Made by a program: the position numbers and the translations under genes. From a virus, in the IMG/VR virus record IMGVR_UViG_3300037264_004085, positions 1-31,167 of that record: 31,167 bases of DNA; one strand, 5' to 3'. Shown in pieces: positions 6,498 through 13,301 of this stretch. The notes under the pieces are model-generated. The model saw only the letters and a list, made by a program, of their open reading frames with translations, searched no databases and was not told where the DNA came from. Numbering within the stretch: position 1 is the stretch's first letter; each line of letters begins with the position of its first letter.

Positions 6498-7040
6498 ATG
6501 CGCCCAGTGACCCTTCTCCTCGTCGCCTTCAACGTCCTCGCCTACCTCGTAGAGCTCGGGGGCGGGGGCCTGGCCTTCTGCCAGGCGTACGGGCTCGTCC
6601 CAGCTCGAGGGCTCGAGGGGCTCCTGTCCCACACCCTCCTCCACGACCCCTCCGCCCCCCTTCACCTCGTCGGGAACATGGTCTTCCTGGCCGTCTTCGG
6701 AGCCGTGGTCGAGGGCGCCTTGGGGGGCCCCCTCTTCTTGGCCCTGTACGCGCTCGCCGGGGCCTCCGGGGGCCTCCTCCACGTCCTCGTGGACCCGAGT
6801 TCGGCCCTCCCCCTCGTGGGCGCCTCCGGGGCCGTCTTCGGGGTCCTAGCCGTGGCGGCAGCCATCCACCCCCGCCTGCTGGGGTTCGCCCTCGCCTTCG
6901 GGGGGGTTGAGGTCTGGCACGCCATCGCCGGGGGTGGGGGGTCGGTGTCGTTCGGGTGCCACCTTGGGGGCCTCGCCGCCGGGGTGGCCGTCGCGGGGCT
7001 CCTTCGGGCGGCCGGCAGCGAAGCCATGGAGGCCGCATGA
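6498..7040 (+). CDS. rhomboid family intramembrane serine protease
   Basis: A 180-residue membrane protein with the rhomboid signature complete. The first transmembrane segment is at 3-20; LLHDPSAPLHLVGNMVFL provides the L-H-N motif with His56 and oxyanion-hole Asn60; LVGASGAVFGV holds the nucleophile Ser110 in G-x-S-G; and SFGCHLGGLAAG holds the catalytic His155 on the last helix with its GxxxG packing motif. Length fits the compact six-helix core of bacterial rhomboids. Rhomboids cleave other membrane proteins within the lipid bilayer. ATG 6498 has no strong ribosome binding site; TGCTAGGCT (6474-6482) upstream could be an extended -10. It is coupled to the next gene by ATGA. A host membrane target is inference. 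Confidence 0.88.
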   Translation: MRPVTLLLVAFNVLAYLVELGGGGLAFCQAYGLVPARGLEGLLSHTLLHDPSAPLHLVGNMVFLAVFGAVVEGALGGPLFLALYALAGASGGLLHVLVDPSSALPLVGASGAVFGVLAVAAAIHPRLLGFALAFGGVEVWHAIAGGGGSVSFGCHLGGLAAGVAVAGLLRAAGSEAMEAA

Positions 7041-7393
7041 GCCGCCGTCTTTCGGCCACGCTCGACGGCAAGCCCGTGTACTTGTACGAGTTCGTACAGG
7101 GCAGCTACGAGGATCGGCGCCAGCTACTCTACGCGCACGTCGAAGAACTCCCGAGCGTCGAGATCACCGCACGTTTCCGCGCGGCGCTGGCGACGCTTCC
7201 GACCGAGATCGAGGACTACGACTACATGGGGCAAGAGCCCGATCTGGTCGAGCGCGCCCTCGAACTCGCGGGGTTCGTGCCGTTGCACGACGCGATACCG
7301 CTCGGTCTGGCGCTGCGCGGGGTAGGCACGCCGAGCCTCGATCGAGAGGCCCTCGAACGCAGCCTCGATCGGTGGGAGGGCGCGGGCCCATGA
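7037..7393 (+). CDS. hypothetical protein
   Basis: A 118-residue soluble protein, MSRRLSATLDGKPVYLYEFV at the start, with GGAGG upstream and an ATGA overlap with the rhomboid stop. It contains an acidic stretch TEIEDYDYMGQEPDLVERAL. No family is recognised. Tight coupling to the rhomboid gene suggests co-expression, nothing more. Confidence 0.65.
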   Translation: MSRRLSATLDGKPVYLYEFVQGSYEDRRQLLYAHVEELPSVEITARFRAALATLPTEIEDYDYMGQEPDLVERALELAGFVPLHDAIPLGLALRGVGTPSLDREALERSLDRWEGAGP

Positions 7394-7578
7394 CCGACGC
7401 TCGCGCCAAGGCCCGCACCGCGGCCCGTGCCGCGAAGCTCCTACGGGAAGCGGCGTGGGGGCTCCGCGCAGAACTCGACGCCGCAGGCTGGAAGGAAGCA
7501 CGGGAGCACCCCGCCCTCCGAGCCCACGCACGACTCGTACGAAAGATCGAACGATTCCTCGAAAGGACGAAACAGTGA
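7390..7578 (+). CDS. small basic helical protein
   Basis: A 62-residue protein, MTDARAKARTAARAAKLLRE followed by KIERFLERTKQ at the end. It is almost entirely helical and rich in Ala, Arg and Lys, so nucleic-acid binding is conceivable. ATGA overlap with the previous gene supports the start. Not recognised. Confidence 0.6.
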   Translation: MTDARAKARTAARAAKLLREAAWGLRAELDAAGWKEAREHPALRAHARLVRKIERFLERTKQ

Positions 7579-8006
7579 ACACCGACCCCAAGACCCTCGA
7601 AGACACCCTCCAGGCGGTCGCAGCCGCGCTCCGCGACGCGATCCGCGACACCCCTGATAGCGCCGCGGCGGAACCCCCGGAGGAGGTCCACACGGACCTC
7701 GCCTGCCGGTTCCTGCTCCGCCTCGCACGGCAGGGAGCGACGATCCTGCCGACCTCGAAGGCGGCGGCGCCCAACGTCGCCGCCAAGCGGGCCGAGGCCG
7801 CCGAGCGCACGCTCGCCGTGCTCACGGGCTGGCTGCTCGACCACCCCGAGTGCAGCTACGTGACCGAAGTCGCGCCCGCCGGGACGTTCGAGGTCACCTT
7901 CCTCGACCGAGACGATGAGGTGCGCGCGTACTTCTCGGGCACGAGCGTACAGGACGCCTACGCCCAGGCGGCCCAGACCCTCATCCTCGACGGCGGTGCA
8001 CTGTGA
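7575..8006 (+). CDS. hypothetical protein
   Basis: A 143-residue protein beginning at GTG 7575 with AAAGGA about nine bases upstream and a four-base overlap with the previous gene. The N-terminal half is helical; the C-terminal half reads as strands and a helix (GTFEVTFLDRDDEVRAYFSG, then SVQDAYAQAAQTLI). No family is recognised. Confidence 0.65.
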   Translation: MNTDPKTLEDTLQAVAAALRDAIRDTPDSAAAEPPEEVHTDLACRFLLRLARQGATILPTSKAAAPNVAAKRAEAAERTLAVLTGWLLDHPECSYVTEVAPAGTFEVTFLDRDDEVRAYFSGTSVQDAYAQAAQTLILDGGAL

Positions 8007-8194
8007 CCGCCGCGAAGCAGGAAGGGCAAGTCCAGACGGCGATCCGACTCTCGCCGGCACTCCTGGCGCGACTCGACAAGCTCGCCGAGCGCATGTCCGA
8101 GCCGGGCATGCCGGTCACGCGCGCCGAGGTGCTCCGCTTGGCGGCGTTCAGAGGCGTCGAGCAGCTTGAAGCCGAGAAGGGAAAGAAGCGATGA
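8003..8194 (+). CDS. ribbon-helix-helix protein
   Basis: A 63-residue protein starting at GTG 8003 (GTGA overlap). QTAIRLSPALLARLDKLAER followed by VTRAEVLRLAAFRGVEQLE gives the strand, helix, turn, helix of the CopG/Arc ribbon-helix-helix fold, with the first strand QTAIRL as DNA-contact ribbon. Such proteins bind DNA as dimers, commonly as repressors. It lies just ahead of the SprT-like gene and may autoregulate this block; no specific operator is identified for it. Confidence 0.75.
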   Translation: MTAAKQEGQVQTAIRLSPALLARLDKLAERMSEPGMPVTRAEVLRLAAFRGVEQLEAEKGKKR

Positions 8195-8976
8195 CGAACG
8201 GCAACTGCCAGCGCTGCAACCTGCCACTCGTCGTGCTCCACGATGCCGCCGAGGCCGCCTGCTTCCGCTGCGACATCCTCCCGGCCAAGCGACGAGGCGC
8301 CGTCCAGCGCCGAGCGCTCGGCCGCGTCGCCGCAGGCGTGGATCTCGACAAGGCCCTGGCCGCCTACCGGAAGCTCCCGCCCTTCGCCGGGAACCTCGGC
8401 AAGATCCGCCTGGAGGTCGCGCACCGCATGGCGCGCGGCACGCGCGGCACCGCCTGGACGGTCCAGCGCCGTATCAGGGTCGCGGTAGGCCCCGACGCGA
8501 CACCCGAGCGCGTGCTTGAGGTGCTCGTCCACGAGATGTGTCACCTCGCGGTGCCCCGCGACACGCACCACGGGGAGCGGTTCCGACTCGTATTCCGCCG
8601 AGCGTGCCGCGAACTCTGGGGGATCGATCTCCCCCTCGACCCGCCCGCGCGCCAGGGATGCGTGGCCTACGGGATGGGGGACATCGCGACGGATCACCTC
8701 AAGAAGAAGATCGCCAGCGGGGAGGTCGAACTCTTCCCGCCGACCGCGGCCCCACCGAAGCCGACGCGATCCGAGCGCACGACGGCGCTCGTCGAGAAGC
8801 GCGCGAAGCACGCCGCCCAGATGCTCGCCCGCGCTGAGAAGCGGGCACGAGTCGCCCAGAGGACGCTCGCGAAGTGGAAGCAGAAGGTGGGCTACTACGA
8901 GCGCCAAGCCGCGCGCAAAACTGGGAGGCGACCAGCTCGCGGCGAAGGTTCTGGAGGACCGCGCAGAGTGCTCTAG
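8191..8976 (+). CDS. SprT-like zinc metallopeptidase-domain protein
   Basis: A 261-residue protein with ATGA coupling to the previous gene. The N-terminal CQRC (6-9) and CFRC (24-27) make a possible zinc ribbon. VLVHEMCHLAVPRDTHHGERF (residues 112-131) holds the HExxH metal site His114/Glu115/His118 with the third ligand His127 in H-G-x-x-F, the SprT/SPRTN arrangement. The C-terminus is Lys/Arg-rich and coiled. SprT-like proteins in cells degrade DNA-crosslinked proteins; phage versions are common and uncharacterised. It ends at 8974-8976 within a CTAG shared with the convergent stop. Confidence 0.8.
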   Translation: MTNGNCQRCNLPLVVLHDAAEAACFRCDILPAKRRGAVQRRALGRVAAGVDLDKALAAYRKLPPFAGNLGKIRLEVAHRMARGTRGTAWTVQRRIRVAVGPDATPERVLEVLVHEMCHLAVPRDTHHGERFRLVFRRACRELWGIDLPLDPPARQGCVAYGMGDIATDHLKKKIASGEVELFPPTAAPPKPTRSERTTALVEKRAKHAAQMLARAEKRARVAQRTLAKWKQKVGYYERQAARKTGRRPARGEGSGGPRRVL

Positions 8977-9440
8977 CCGCGCGACATGACGAGAGCGTCG
9001 ATGTATCGATCGCCTCGCTCGATCGCCAACGCCACGCGATGGTGCCCGTCGTGGACGTACCAGAACTCTTCACCGACCTCCGGGTAGTGCCCGTCGAGGA
9101 AGGGGTACTTCTCCTCCGGGTAGTCCACCTCTTCCACCTCGTGCGGCCCGTCCACGATGATCGGCGGCAGCGTGTAACCTGAGTCCTTCAACTGCGCCAG
9201 CTCGTCGATCCGCTCCTGACTGATCGGGTTGATGAAAGGCGAAGCGATCTGGCTAACTGGAACGCGCGTTCGCTCGAAGTCACGTGCGTAGGCGGGGATG
9301 CCGCCGTAGTCCTCGTCCCACTCGACGGGCTCGAAGAACCACGCAGGTTTCAGCGGCGAGCGGCGTCTCCGCCTACGGTTCGCCGCTTCCCGCCGCTCGA
9401 GTGTAAGCGGCTTCCTCGGGCGGTAGACGACGACTTTCAC
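8973..9440 (-). CDS. ParB/Srx-like domain protein
   Basis: A protein of 155 residues from GTG 9440; a longer frame would need an unlikely TTG at 9467. The N-terminus is basic (YRPRKPLTLERREAANRRRR). TRVPVSQIASPFINPISQER and LPPIIVDG lead to YVHDGHHRVALAIERGDRYI, the ParB/sulfiredoxin-like core DGHHR. An acidic insertion (EVEEVDYPEEKYPFLDG) separates the strand from the motif. It is a single-gene minus-strand unit between the SprT-like gene and the tmRNA. No ribosome binding site is visible. Confidence 0.7.
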   Translation of the reverse strand: MKVVVYRPRKPLTLERREAANRRRRRRSPLKPAWFFEPVEWDEDYGGIPAYARDFERTRVPVSQIASPFINPISQERIDELAQLKDSGYTLPPIIVDGPHEVEEVDYPEEKYPFLDGHYPEVGEEFWYVHDGHHRVALAIERGDRYIDALVMSRG

Positions 9441-9508
9441 CCAACGACTATACCTGACCCCCCACAAGGCGCGCGATAACCCTGGCCGACATGCTCGGCG
9501 AGCGGATC

Positions 9509-9538
9509 TAGACCGCGACCCTCGCCTCGGGGTAGGCT
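9509..9538 (+). promoter_or_regulatory. candidate tmRNA promoter
   Basis: TAGACC (9509-9514) and TAGGCT (9533-9538) are 18 bp apart and would start a transcript around 9545, a few bases before the mature tmRNA 5' end. Both hexamers are imperfect. Confidence 0.3.
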
Positions 9539-9553
9539 TCTTCTCGACACGAC

Positions 9554-9925
9554 GGGCTTGATCGGCTTCGACGTGGGATGAAAGGACGGTCTGCGCGCAA
9601 GGGGCAGCCCCACCTCAACGGGGCACGTTAGCTGCGAACGACAACGCGCTCGCTCACGACCGCATCGCGGCCTGAGCCATCGCCCCGGGAAGGCGTCCGA
9701 GTACCTGGGGCGGTGTGAACCAACACGGACCGAATCCGCGCAGGCGCGAGCCCTGGACGCGGTGGATGACCCCGCAAGGGGAACGCTCGACGGACACGCC
9801 CGAATCCCCACGTCACGGGGCGGGCAAGCCCGCCTGGGGCCGGCTCACGAGCCAACCAGGCTACGCGCGTGAACGAGGATCGGCTGGAAGTCTCGCGGAC
9901 CCGGGTTCGATTCCCGGCAGGTCCA
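9554..9925 (+). ncRNA. ssrA: transfer-messenger RNA (tmRNA)
   Basis: Both ends of a one-piece tmRNA are present. The 5' end GGGCTTG (9554-9560) pairs with CAGGTCC (9918-9924) as the acceptor stem, allowing two G-U pairs. It continues GATCGGCTTCGACGTGGG, the conserved 5' block. Near the 3' end CCGGGTTCGATTCCCGG (9901-9917) is a perfect T arm. The CCA tail is not fully encoded (A-CC-G). The tag frame starts after TAGCT with GCG at 9634 and encodes ANDNALAHDRIAA, ending at TGA 9673-9675; AND and the terminal AA are typical of tags recognised by ClpXP-type proteases. tmRNA rescues stalled ribosomes with SmpB, which is not seen in this window. Both flanks carry phage-type genes. Confidence 0.93.
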
Positions 9926-9965
9926 CCGGAGTGCAAGCTCCGTGGTGGAGGGCCAAAAGCCCCCA

Positions 9966-10000
9966 GAAGCGGCTCGGTGACCCCGGGCCGCTTCGCTTTT
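9966..10000 (+). terminator. intrinsic terminator after tmRNA
   Basis: A 12-bp stem (9966-9977 with 9983-9994, GAAGCGG pairing CCGCTTC at the base) with a 5-nt loop, followed by GCTTTTC. It lies 41 nt after the tmRNA. Confidence 0.8.
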
Positions 10001-10028
10001 CAACCCTTCGAGGGTAGCCTTCAAGCCC

Positions 10029-10595
10029 ATGGGTCACATCATCGGAAAAGGACGCTACGCGGCCGAGACATACCCGACCCGCCGTGGCGGTGGCGTTGCG
10101 GCCAACTTGGATCAGGACATCGCGCTCGGGCTCCAGAACGATGTGTCGGATCCGGCAATCGTTCCGGGTGACTACTACGTGTTCGGGGAGCTGGTCTTCG
10201 CGCTCGCAACCGGGGCTACGTTCGTAGGCGTCGCAGATCCGAACGCCGCCATCGGGCCTGTGTTCTTCGGCCCCGAAGTTCTGCCGGGGCGAATCGGGCA
10301 AGCACGTGTGGCGCGCGCGTTCGATCCGCTGACGACCGGAAGCGACGACGTCGATCTACAGTGGACGGTGGACGGAGTGGCGACGGGGAACGTCGTGACG
10401 GTCCCCTGGGATCAGTACGCCACGCTCGGCACGCTCACGTTCGCGCAATCCCTCGCCATCGCCGCCGGCACCCCGGTGGACTTCGGAGTCGTGACGTGGA
10501 ACGCGGGTCAGGTCTTGCTGCTCCGAGCGACGTTCGGGAACGTCATCGGGAGCGGCAACGCCTACATCGCGACGACCTTCGACAAGCTCTACTGA
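10029..10595 (+). CDS. hypothetical beta-rich protein
   Basis: A 188-residue protein, MGHIIGKGRYAAETYPTRRG at its start. It has no signal peptide or membrane segment and is rich in Gly, Val, Thr and Ala in alternating patterns (VTVPWDQYATLGTLTF; TPVDFGVVTWNAGQVLLLRA), which suggests a beta-sandwich. Such composition is common in phage virion or decoration proteins, but no family is recognised. ATG 10029 has only a distant GAGGGT. It stands alone between the tmRNA terminator and a convergent minus-strand block, overlapping the convergent gene by 7 nt. Confidence 0.65.
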   Translation: MGHIIGKGRYAAETYPTRRGGGVAANLDQDIALGLQNDVSDPAIVPGDYYVFGELVFALATGATFVGVADPNAAIGPVFFGPEVLPGRIGQARVARAFDPLTTGSDDVDLQWTVDGVATGNVVTVPWDQYATLGTLTFAQSLAIAAGTPVDFGVVTWNAGQVLLLRATFGNVIGSGNAYIATTFDKLY

Positions 10596-10777
10596 GCCCC
10601 CTCCGAGGACGACGACGGAGGCCGACGCTTGCGCGCCTTCTTCATCGCCTTCGCCGCCGCCCGAGCCGCCCGCTTCGCCGCGTTGTGCCCGCGGTTGAAG
10701 GTCCCGTTCTGGGGGATCCTCAGATCACCTGCGTACAGCGTGGAGATCCAGATGAGCTTGCCTTCGGGCTTCGTCAT
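10589..10777 (-). CDS. small basic protein
   Basis: A 62-residue protein, last of its block. MTKPEGKLIWISTLYAGDLR is followed by a strongly basic Ala/Lys/Arg tail (AAKRAARAAAKAMKKARKRR). The ATG shares one base with the upstream TGA (TGATG). The tail would bind nucleic acid nonspecifically; no family is recognised. Confidence 0.6.
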   Translation of the reverse strand: MTKPEGKLIWISTLYAGDLRIPQNGTFNRGHNAAKRAARAAAKAMKKARKRRPPSSSSEGAQ

Positions 10778-11028
10778 CAGCGTCGGAAGCGGCTGGCGAC
10801 CTTCTTGACGTTCGCGGTGAGCTTGGGGTCGGTGAGCACCTCCAAGATCGACTTCGCGGCGCTCACCGTTTCGTTCTCGCTGTCGAGCATGTCGAGCGGG
10901 CTCACGAGGAGGTCGTACTTGTGGATGAGCGCGACGGCCTTGACCGCAGCCGAGAGCCGCTCCTTCTCGGGCGTGCGCTCGTCCACGGCCAGCTCGATGA
11001 GGTCCCGTGCCTTCTGCCGAGAGTTCAT
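10777..11028 (-). CDS. hypothetical protein, DUF2786-like start
   Basis: An 83-residue helical protein from ATG 11028 with GGAGGGG six bases upstream. KARDLIELAVDERTPEKERL followed by SAAVKAVALIHKYDLL resembles the short DUF2786 helical repeat (K---LL-LA--T---E--AA--KA--L--K--L), which often occurs N-terminal to other domains. Here it stands alone. The start overlaps the upstream stop (ATGA). Confidence 0.6.
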   Translation of the reverse strand: MNSRQKARDLIELAVDERTPEKERLSAAVKAVALIHKYDLLVSPLDMLDSENETVSAAKSILEVLTDPKLTANVKKVASRFRR

Positions 11029-11237
11029 TCTGAGCCCCTCCACGTGAGAACGCCGAAGAAGGTTCTGTCCTCCGCAGGGAGTACGATCTTCACGCTCTCG
11101 TCGTCATCTGCGAGACTCAAGAGAAACGAATCGAGATCGGGCCAGGACATATCAATGTTCCCCTCGATCTTCGAGTCGGCCACCCTGCCGTCCCGGAGAA
11201 GGTAGAACGTGTAGCCGTCGCTAGTCTTGAAGTGCAT
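11025..11237 (-). CDS. small hypothetical protein
   Basis: A 70-residue acidic protein, MHFKTSDGYTFYLLRDGRVA at its start and FFGVLTWRGSE at its end, of mixed alpha/beta pattern. Not recognised. It follows the lysine-rich zinc-knuckle gene by 4 nt and overlaps the next start by ATGA. Confidence 0.65.
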   Translation of the reverse strand: MHFKTSDGYTFYLLRDGRVADSKIEGNIDMSWPDLDSFLLSLADDDESVKIVLPAEDRTFFGVLTWRGSE

Positions 11238-11241
11238 AGGC

Positions 11242-11403
11242 TCAACCCACCGGAGAGCGAGAGTGGTAGCGGCGGTTGTGCCCGATCGCCAAACACACGG
11301 TGCACCGCTGGGTCTTCCTCGCCTTCGGCGCCTTCTTCTTCGCGCCCTTCTTCGCAGTCGTCTTCTTCTTCTTCGCAGCCTTCTTCTTCTTCTTGGATGC
11401 CAT
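11242..11403 (-). CDS. lysine-rich zinc-knuckle protein
   Basis: A 53-residue protein from ATG 11403 with AAAGGAA upstream. The first 30 residues are mostly Lys and Ala (MASKKKKKAAKKKKTTAKKG), like a histone H1 tail. The C-terminal part, CTVCLAIGHNRRYHSRS, has C-x2-C-x4-H-x4-H and resembles a zinc knuckle. The combination predicts a nucleic-acid-binding protein, perhaps for DNA compaction or RNA. Its neighbour upstream has a matching acidic tail. Confidence 0.7.
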   Translation of the reverse strand: MASKKKKKAAKKKKTTAKKGAKKKAPKARKTQRCTVCLAIGHNRRYHSRSPVG

Positions 11404-11417
11404 CGTCGTTCCTTTCG

Positions 11418-11660
11418 TCAGTCGTCCTCGTCGTCGTCGTCGTCCTTGGCGGTCTTCCGCTTGCGCTGCCGGGCGCCCCCGCCGCCGCCGAAGCGGTTCT
11501 CGTACTCGTCGAGCATCTGGTCGGCGTACGTGGACGCCACGGAAGCCATGTCGTCGACGAGCTCGTCGGAGTCCTCGACCTCCTCGGGCATCACGTAGCG
11601 ACTCATCGCGTCCCGCGTCCAGTTGACCCACAGCGCCTTCTTATCCACATTCGTAGCCAT
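11418..11660 (-). CDS. small protein with acidic tail
   Basis: An 80-residue protein from ATG 11660 with AAAGGAG upstream. A helical N-terminal half (DELVDDMASVASTYADQMLD) is followed by a Gly run, a basic patch RQRKRK and a final acidic run of Asp and Glu, encoded by a GTC/TCC-type low-complexity stretch at 11418-11447. The pairing with the lysine-rich gene next door suggests they could interact (inference). Confidence 0.65.
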   Translation of the reverse strand: MATNVDKKALWVNWTRDAMSRYVMPEEVEDSDELVDDMASVASTYADQMLDEYENRFGGGGGARQRKRKTAKDDDDDEDD

Positions 11661-11986
11661 CGTTGTTCTCCTTTACGCGAGCCCGCTTCGGCGCCCAGCG
11701 GCGCGCCGATTCGAGTCCCACAGCCAGCATCGAGACCGCCTCGGCTTCAAGTTGATCACGCAGGTCGGGCGCCTTCGCCGTGAGCAGCAGTCGTCGAACA
11801 CGCCGGCCCATGTGCACATGCCCCAGTTTGAGAGGGCTCCCGCTCCTTCGGCGCCTGGCGGCAAGGCTCACCCTCCACGGCACCACAGACGCGACACGAC
11901 ACGATGGCGTCGGCTGCGATGAGGAAACCGGGTATCTGCGCGGCACTCGTCGGCACGCGAGATCGAGAACTTCGAGCCTTGCCCAT
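11641..11986 (-). pseudogene. zinc-finger gene with apparent +1 frameshift
   Basis: Two adjacent reading frames together look like one phage-type zinc-finger protein. The upstream frame, from about ATG 11986, contains IVSCRVCGAVEGEPCRQAPK, a C-x2-C-x7-C knuckle. The downstream frame, ending at TAA 11641-11643, continues LKLGHVHMGRRVRRLLLTAK and then a helical DQLEAEAVSMLAVGLESARR. The His residues needed to complete the zinc site (HVH) are in the second frame, one base further on. The change lies around 11835-11850. It may be a sequencing indel, a real mutation, or programmed frameshifting; I see no obvious slippery site. Confidence 0.55.
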
Positions 11987-12001
11987 TCTTCCCGAACAGG
12001 A

Positions 12002-12030
12002 GATTGACGACACTCCCGGTGGAATGTCAA
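12002..12030 (-). promoter_or_regulatory. candidate minus-strand promoter
   Basis: On the minus strand TTGACA (12030-12025) is a perfect -35; 17 bp later TCAATC (12007-12002) is a poor -10. GTCAAGTTTGAC (12026-12037) is a perfect 5-bp inverted repeat over the -35 and could be an operator. It would serve the zinc-finger gene and the small genes to 10589. The rest of 11987-12138 shows no gene. Confidence 0.35.
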
Positions 12031-12138
12031 GTTTGACCTCGGGGCCCTGTTCGGCCTCGCCCGTTCTTCCCCCTCCGGTCGAGAGTCGCGGGGCCCCCCC
12101 GGTCGTTCGTTGGCTCACGCTGACGAGCGGCCGGCTTT

Positions 12139-13296
12139 TCACGGCACGAGCCGAGCGGCCTTCACCGCGCTCCCCTCCATCGAAACGTCGATCCGACGGC
12201 CGATGAGCGCTTTCACGGAGAGTTCGTCGAGGTAGCGGTGGAACACGCTCCCAGGTTTCACCGTCATCGCGAAGATCGGCCCGGCGTCTGGGCGGCACCG
12301 CAGAACGAAGCGTTCGAGCGCCGGCACGCCGGGCTTCTCGTCGAGCCACTCCTTCCAGCCATGAACCACCTTCACGCGCAGAAGGCCGCGCCCGTGTGCG
12401 GTGCGCGCCGCATTGAGCGCTTGCCGAGGAAGCACGTCGAGCAGATCAGATGTCTTGCGCTGCGCGCAGTGGGCGTGGGAGCAGTGGAAGAGCCCCCAGC
12501 CCCCATCAGTCGTCGCAGGGAAGATCACGGTCGAGGAGTCCCCGTCGAAGCCGCTCGTGTGCGTGTCGCGCCACGGGCAGACGACGGGGAGCGCCCCGTT
12601 GTCCGCCGGCTCGAACGCCAGCCCCGCAAACGCGAACGCCGTCCCGAAGAACGTGCCGCCCCCGTCGTCGAGCGCACACACCTCTCGCCCCCTTCCAATG
12701 GGCGTGCGACGCTGGGCGCCGCCCACAGGAAGGGGGCGAGAGGGAGGGGCCTCGGACAGCGCCTTCTCGACGTCGATGGGCTTGCCGGCGAACTCGCGCC
12801 ACTCGTAGGGCGCGCCGGGGCGGTGGCTCGGCAAGTACCAGAACCGGCTCGCATCTCGCGCCGCTTCGTCGAGGACGTGGCCGGCGCGTGAGATTCGGCT
12901 CTCGGCCCAGGACCAGATGCGCGCGTACTCGTCGGCCAGGACGGGCCGTGAGAGGAGGAAGACGGCGCGGAGCTTCGGGTGCGTCGGCTTGTGTGAGAAG
13001 GTGGTGTGGGCGACGCCCTGCGCGCCTGGGAGGAGGCGCGCGGCTTGCTCGAGCGTCGTGTCGCCGCAGTCGAAGTCGAGGATGAGCGCGTGGACGGCCT
13101 CGACACGGGAGAGGGCGCGGCGGTTTCCGGTGAAGCTCCCGAGGCTGAAGCCGGCGACCTTCTTCTTGTCGCGGACGATCTCGGGCTGGGCGACGAACGT
13201 GTCTACGAACTCGCGCCAGGTGTAGCGGGTGTGCCTTCCGCGAGAGAAGGTACGCCAGAGTGTAACGGCGAGGGTGCAGTTGTGCGCTTCGTTCAT
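12139..13296 (-). CDS. AEP-type primase (RepB/PrimPol-like) with zinc motif
   Basis: A 385-residue protein from ATG 13296 with AGGAG upstream. ALILDFDCGDTT contains the acidic pair Asp74/Asp76, and HTTFSHKPTHPKLRAVFLLS (97-116) has the SH and downstream Arg of archaeo-eukaryotic primase active sites as found in phage and plasmid PrimPol-like proteins; ASRFWYLPSH (149-158) is also typical. A C-terminal segment with CPW (240), FHCSHAHC (270-277) looks like a zinc-binding motif. It probably primes replication for the helicase encoded divergently at 15852. Residues about 184-205 (PPSRPLPVGG through TPIGRGREV) are encoded by a palindromic repeat inserted in frame between the two parts. Confidence 0.7.
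   Translation of the reverse strand: MNEAHNCTLAVTLWRTFSRGRHTRYTWREFVDTFVAQPEIVRDKKKVAGFSLGSFTGNRRALSRVEAVHALILDFDCGDTTLEQAARLLPGAQGVAHTTFSHKPTHPKLRAVFLLSRPVLADEYARIWSWAESRISRAGHVLDEAARDASRFWYLPSHRPGAPYEWREFAGKPIDVEKALSEAPPSRPLPVGGAQRRTPIGRGREVCALDDGGGTFFGTAFAFAGLAFEPADNGALPVVCPWRDTHTSGFDGDSSTVIFPATTDGGWGLFHCSHAHCAQRKTSDLLDVLPRQALNAARTAHGRGLLRVKVVHGWKEWLDEKPGVPALERFVLRCRPDAGPIFAMTVKPGSVFHRYLDELSVKALIGRRIDVSMEGSAVKAARLVP
12682..12742. repeat. composite palindromic element, copies 2a and 2b
   Basis: Two hairpin units in opposite orientation: CGCCCCCTTCCAATGGGCG at 12686-12704 and, inverted, CGCCCACAGGAAGGGGGCG at 12720-12738, with CTCTCG/CGAGAG extending both ends. The 61-bp palindrome lies inside the primase gene without breaking its frame. 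Confidence 0.85.
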
Positions 13297-13301
13297 GTCT
13301 C

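Noticed and set aside
9860-9930. Stand-alone tRNA at the T arm near 9901
   Set aside because: No D arm or anticodon arm precedes it; the acceptor partner lies at 9554, as in a tmRNA.
9845-10030. Minus-strand frame with CRESNPGP
   Set aside because: This peptide is the usual antisense reading of a tRNA-type T arm; the DNA is the tmRNA 3' end.
11227-11783. Plus-strand frames rich in Ser/Arg opposite the small minus-strand genes
   Set aside because: They are low-complexity antisense shadows of Lys- and Asp-rich proteins and lack ribosome binding sites.
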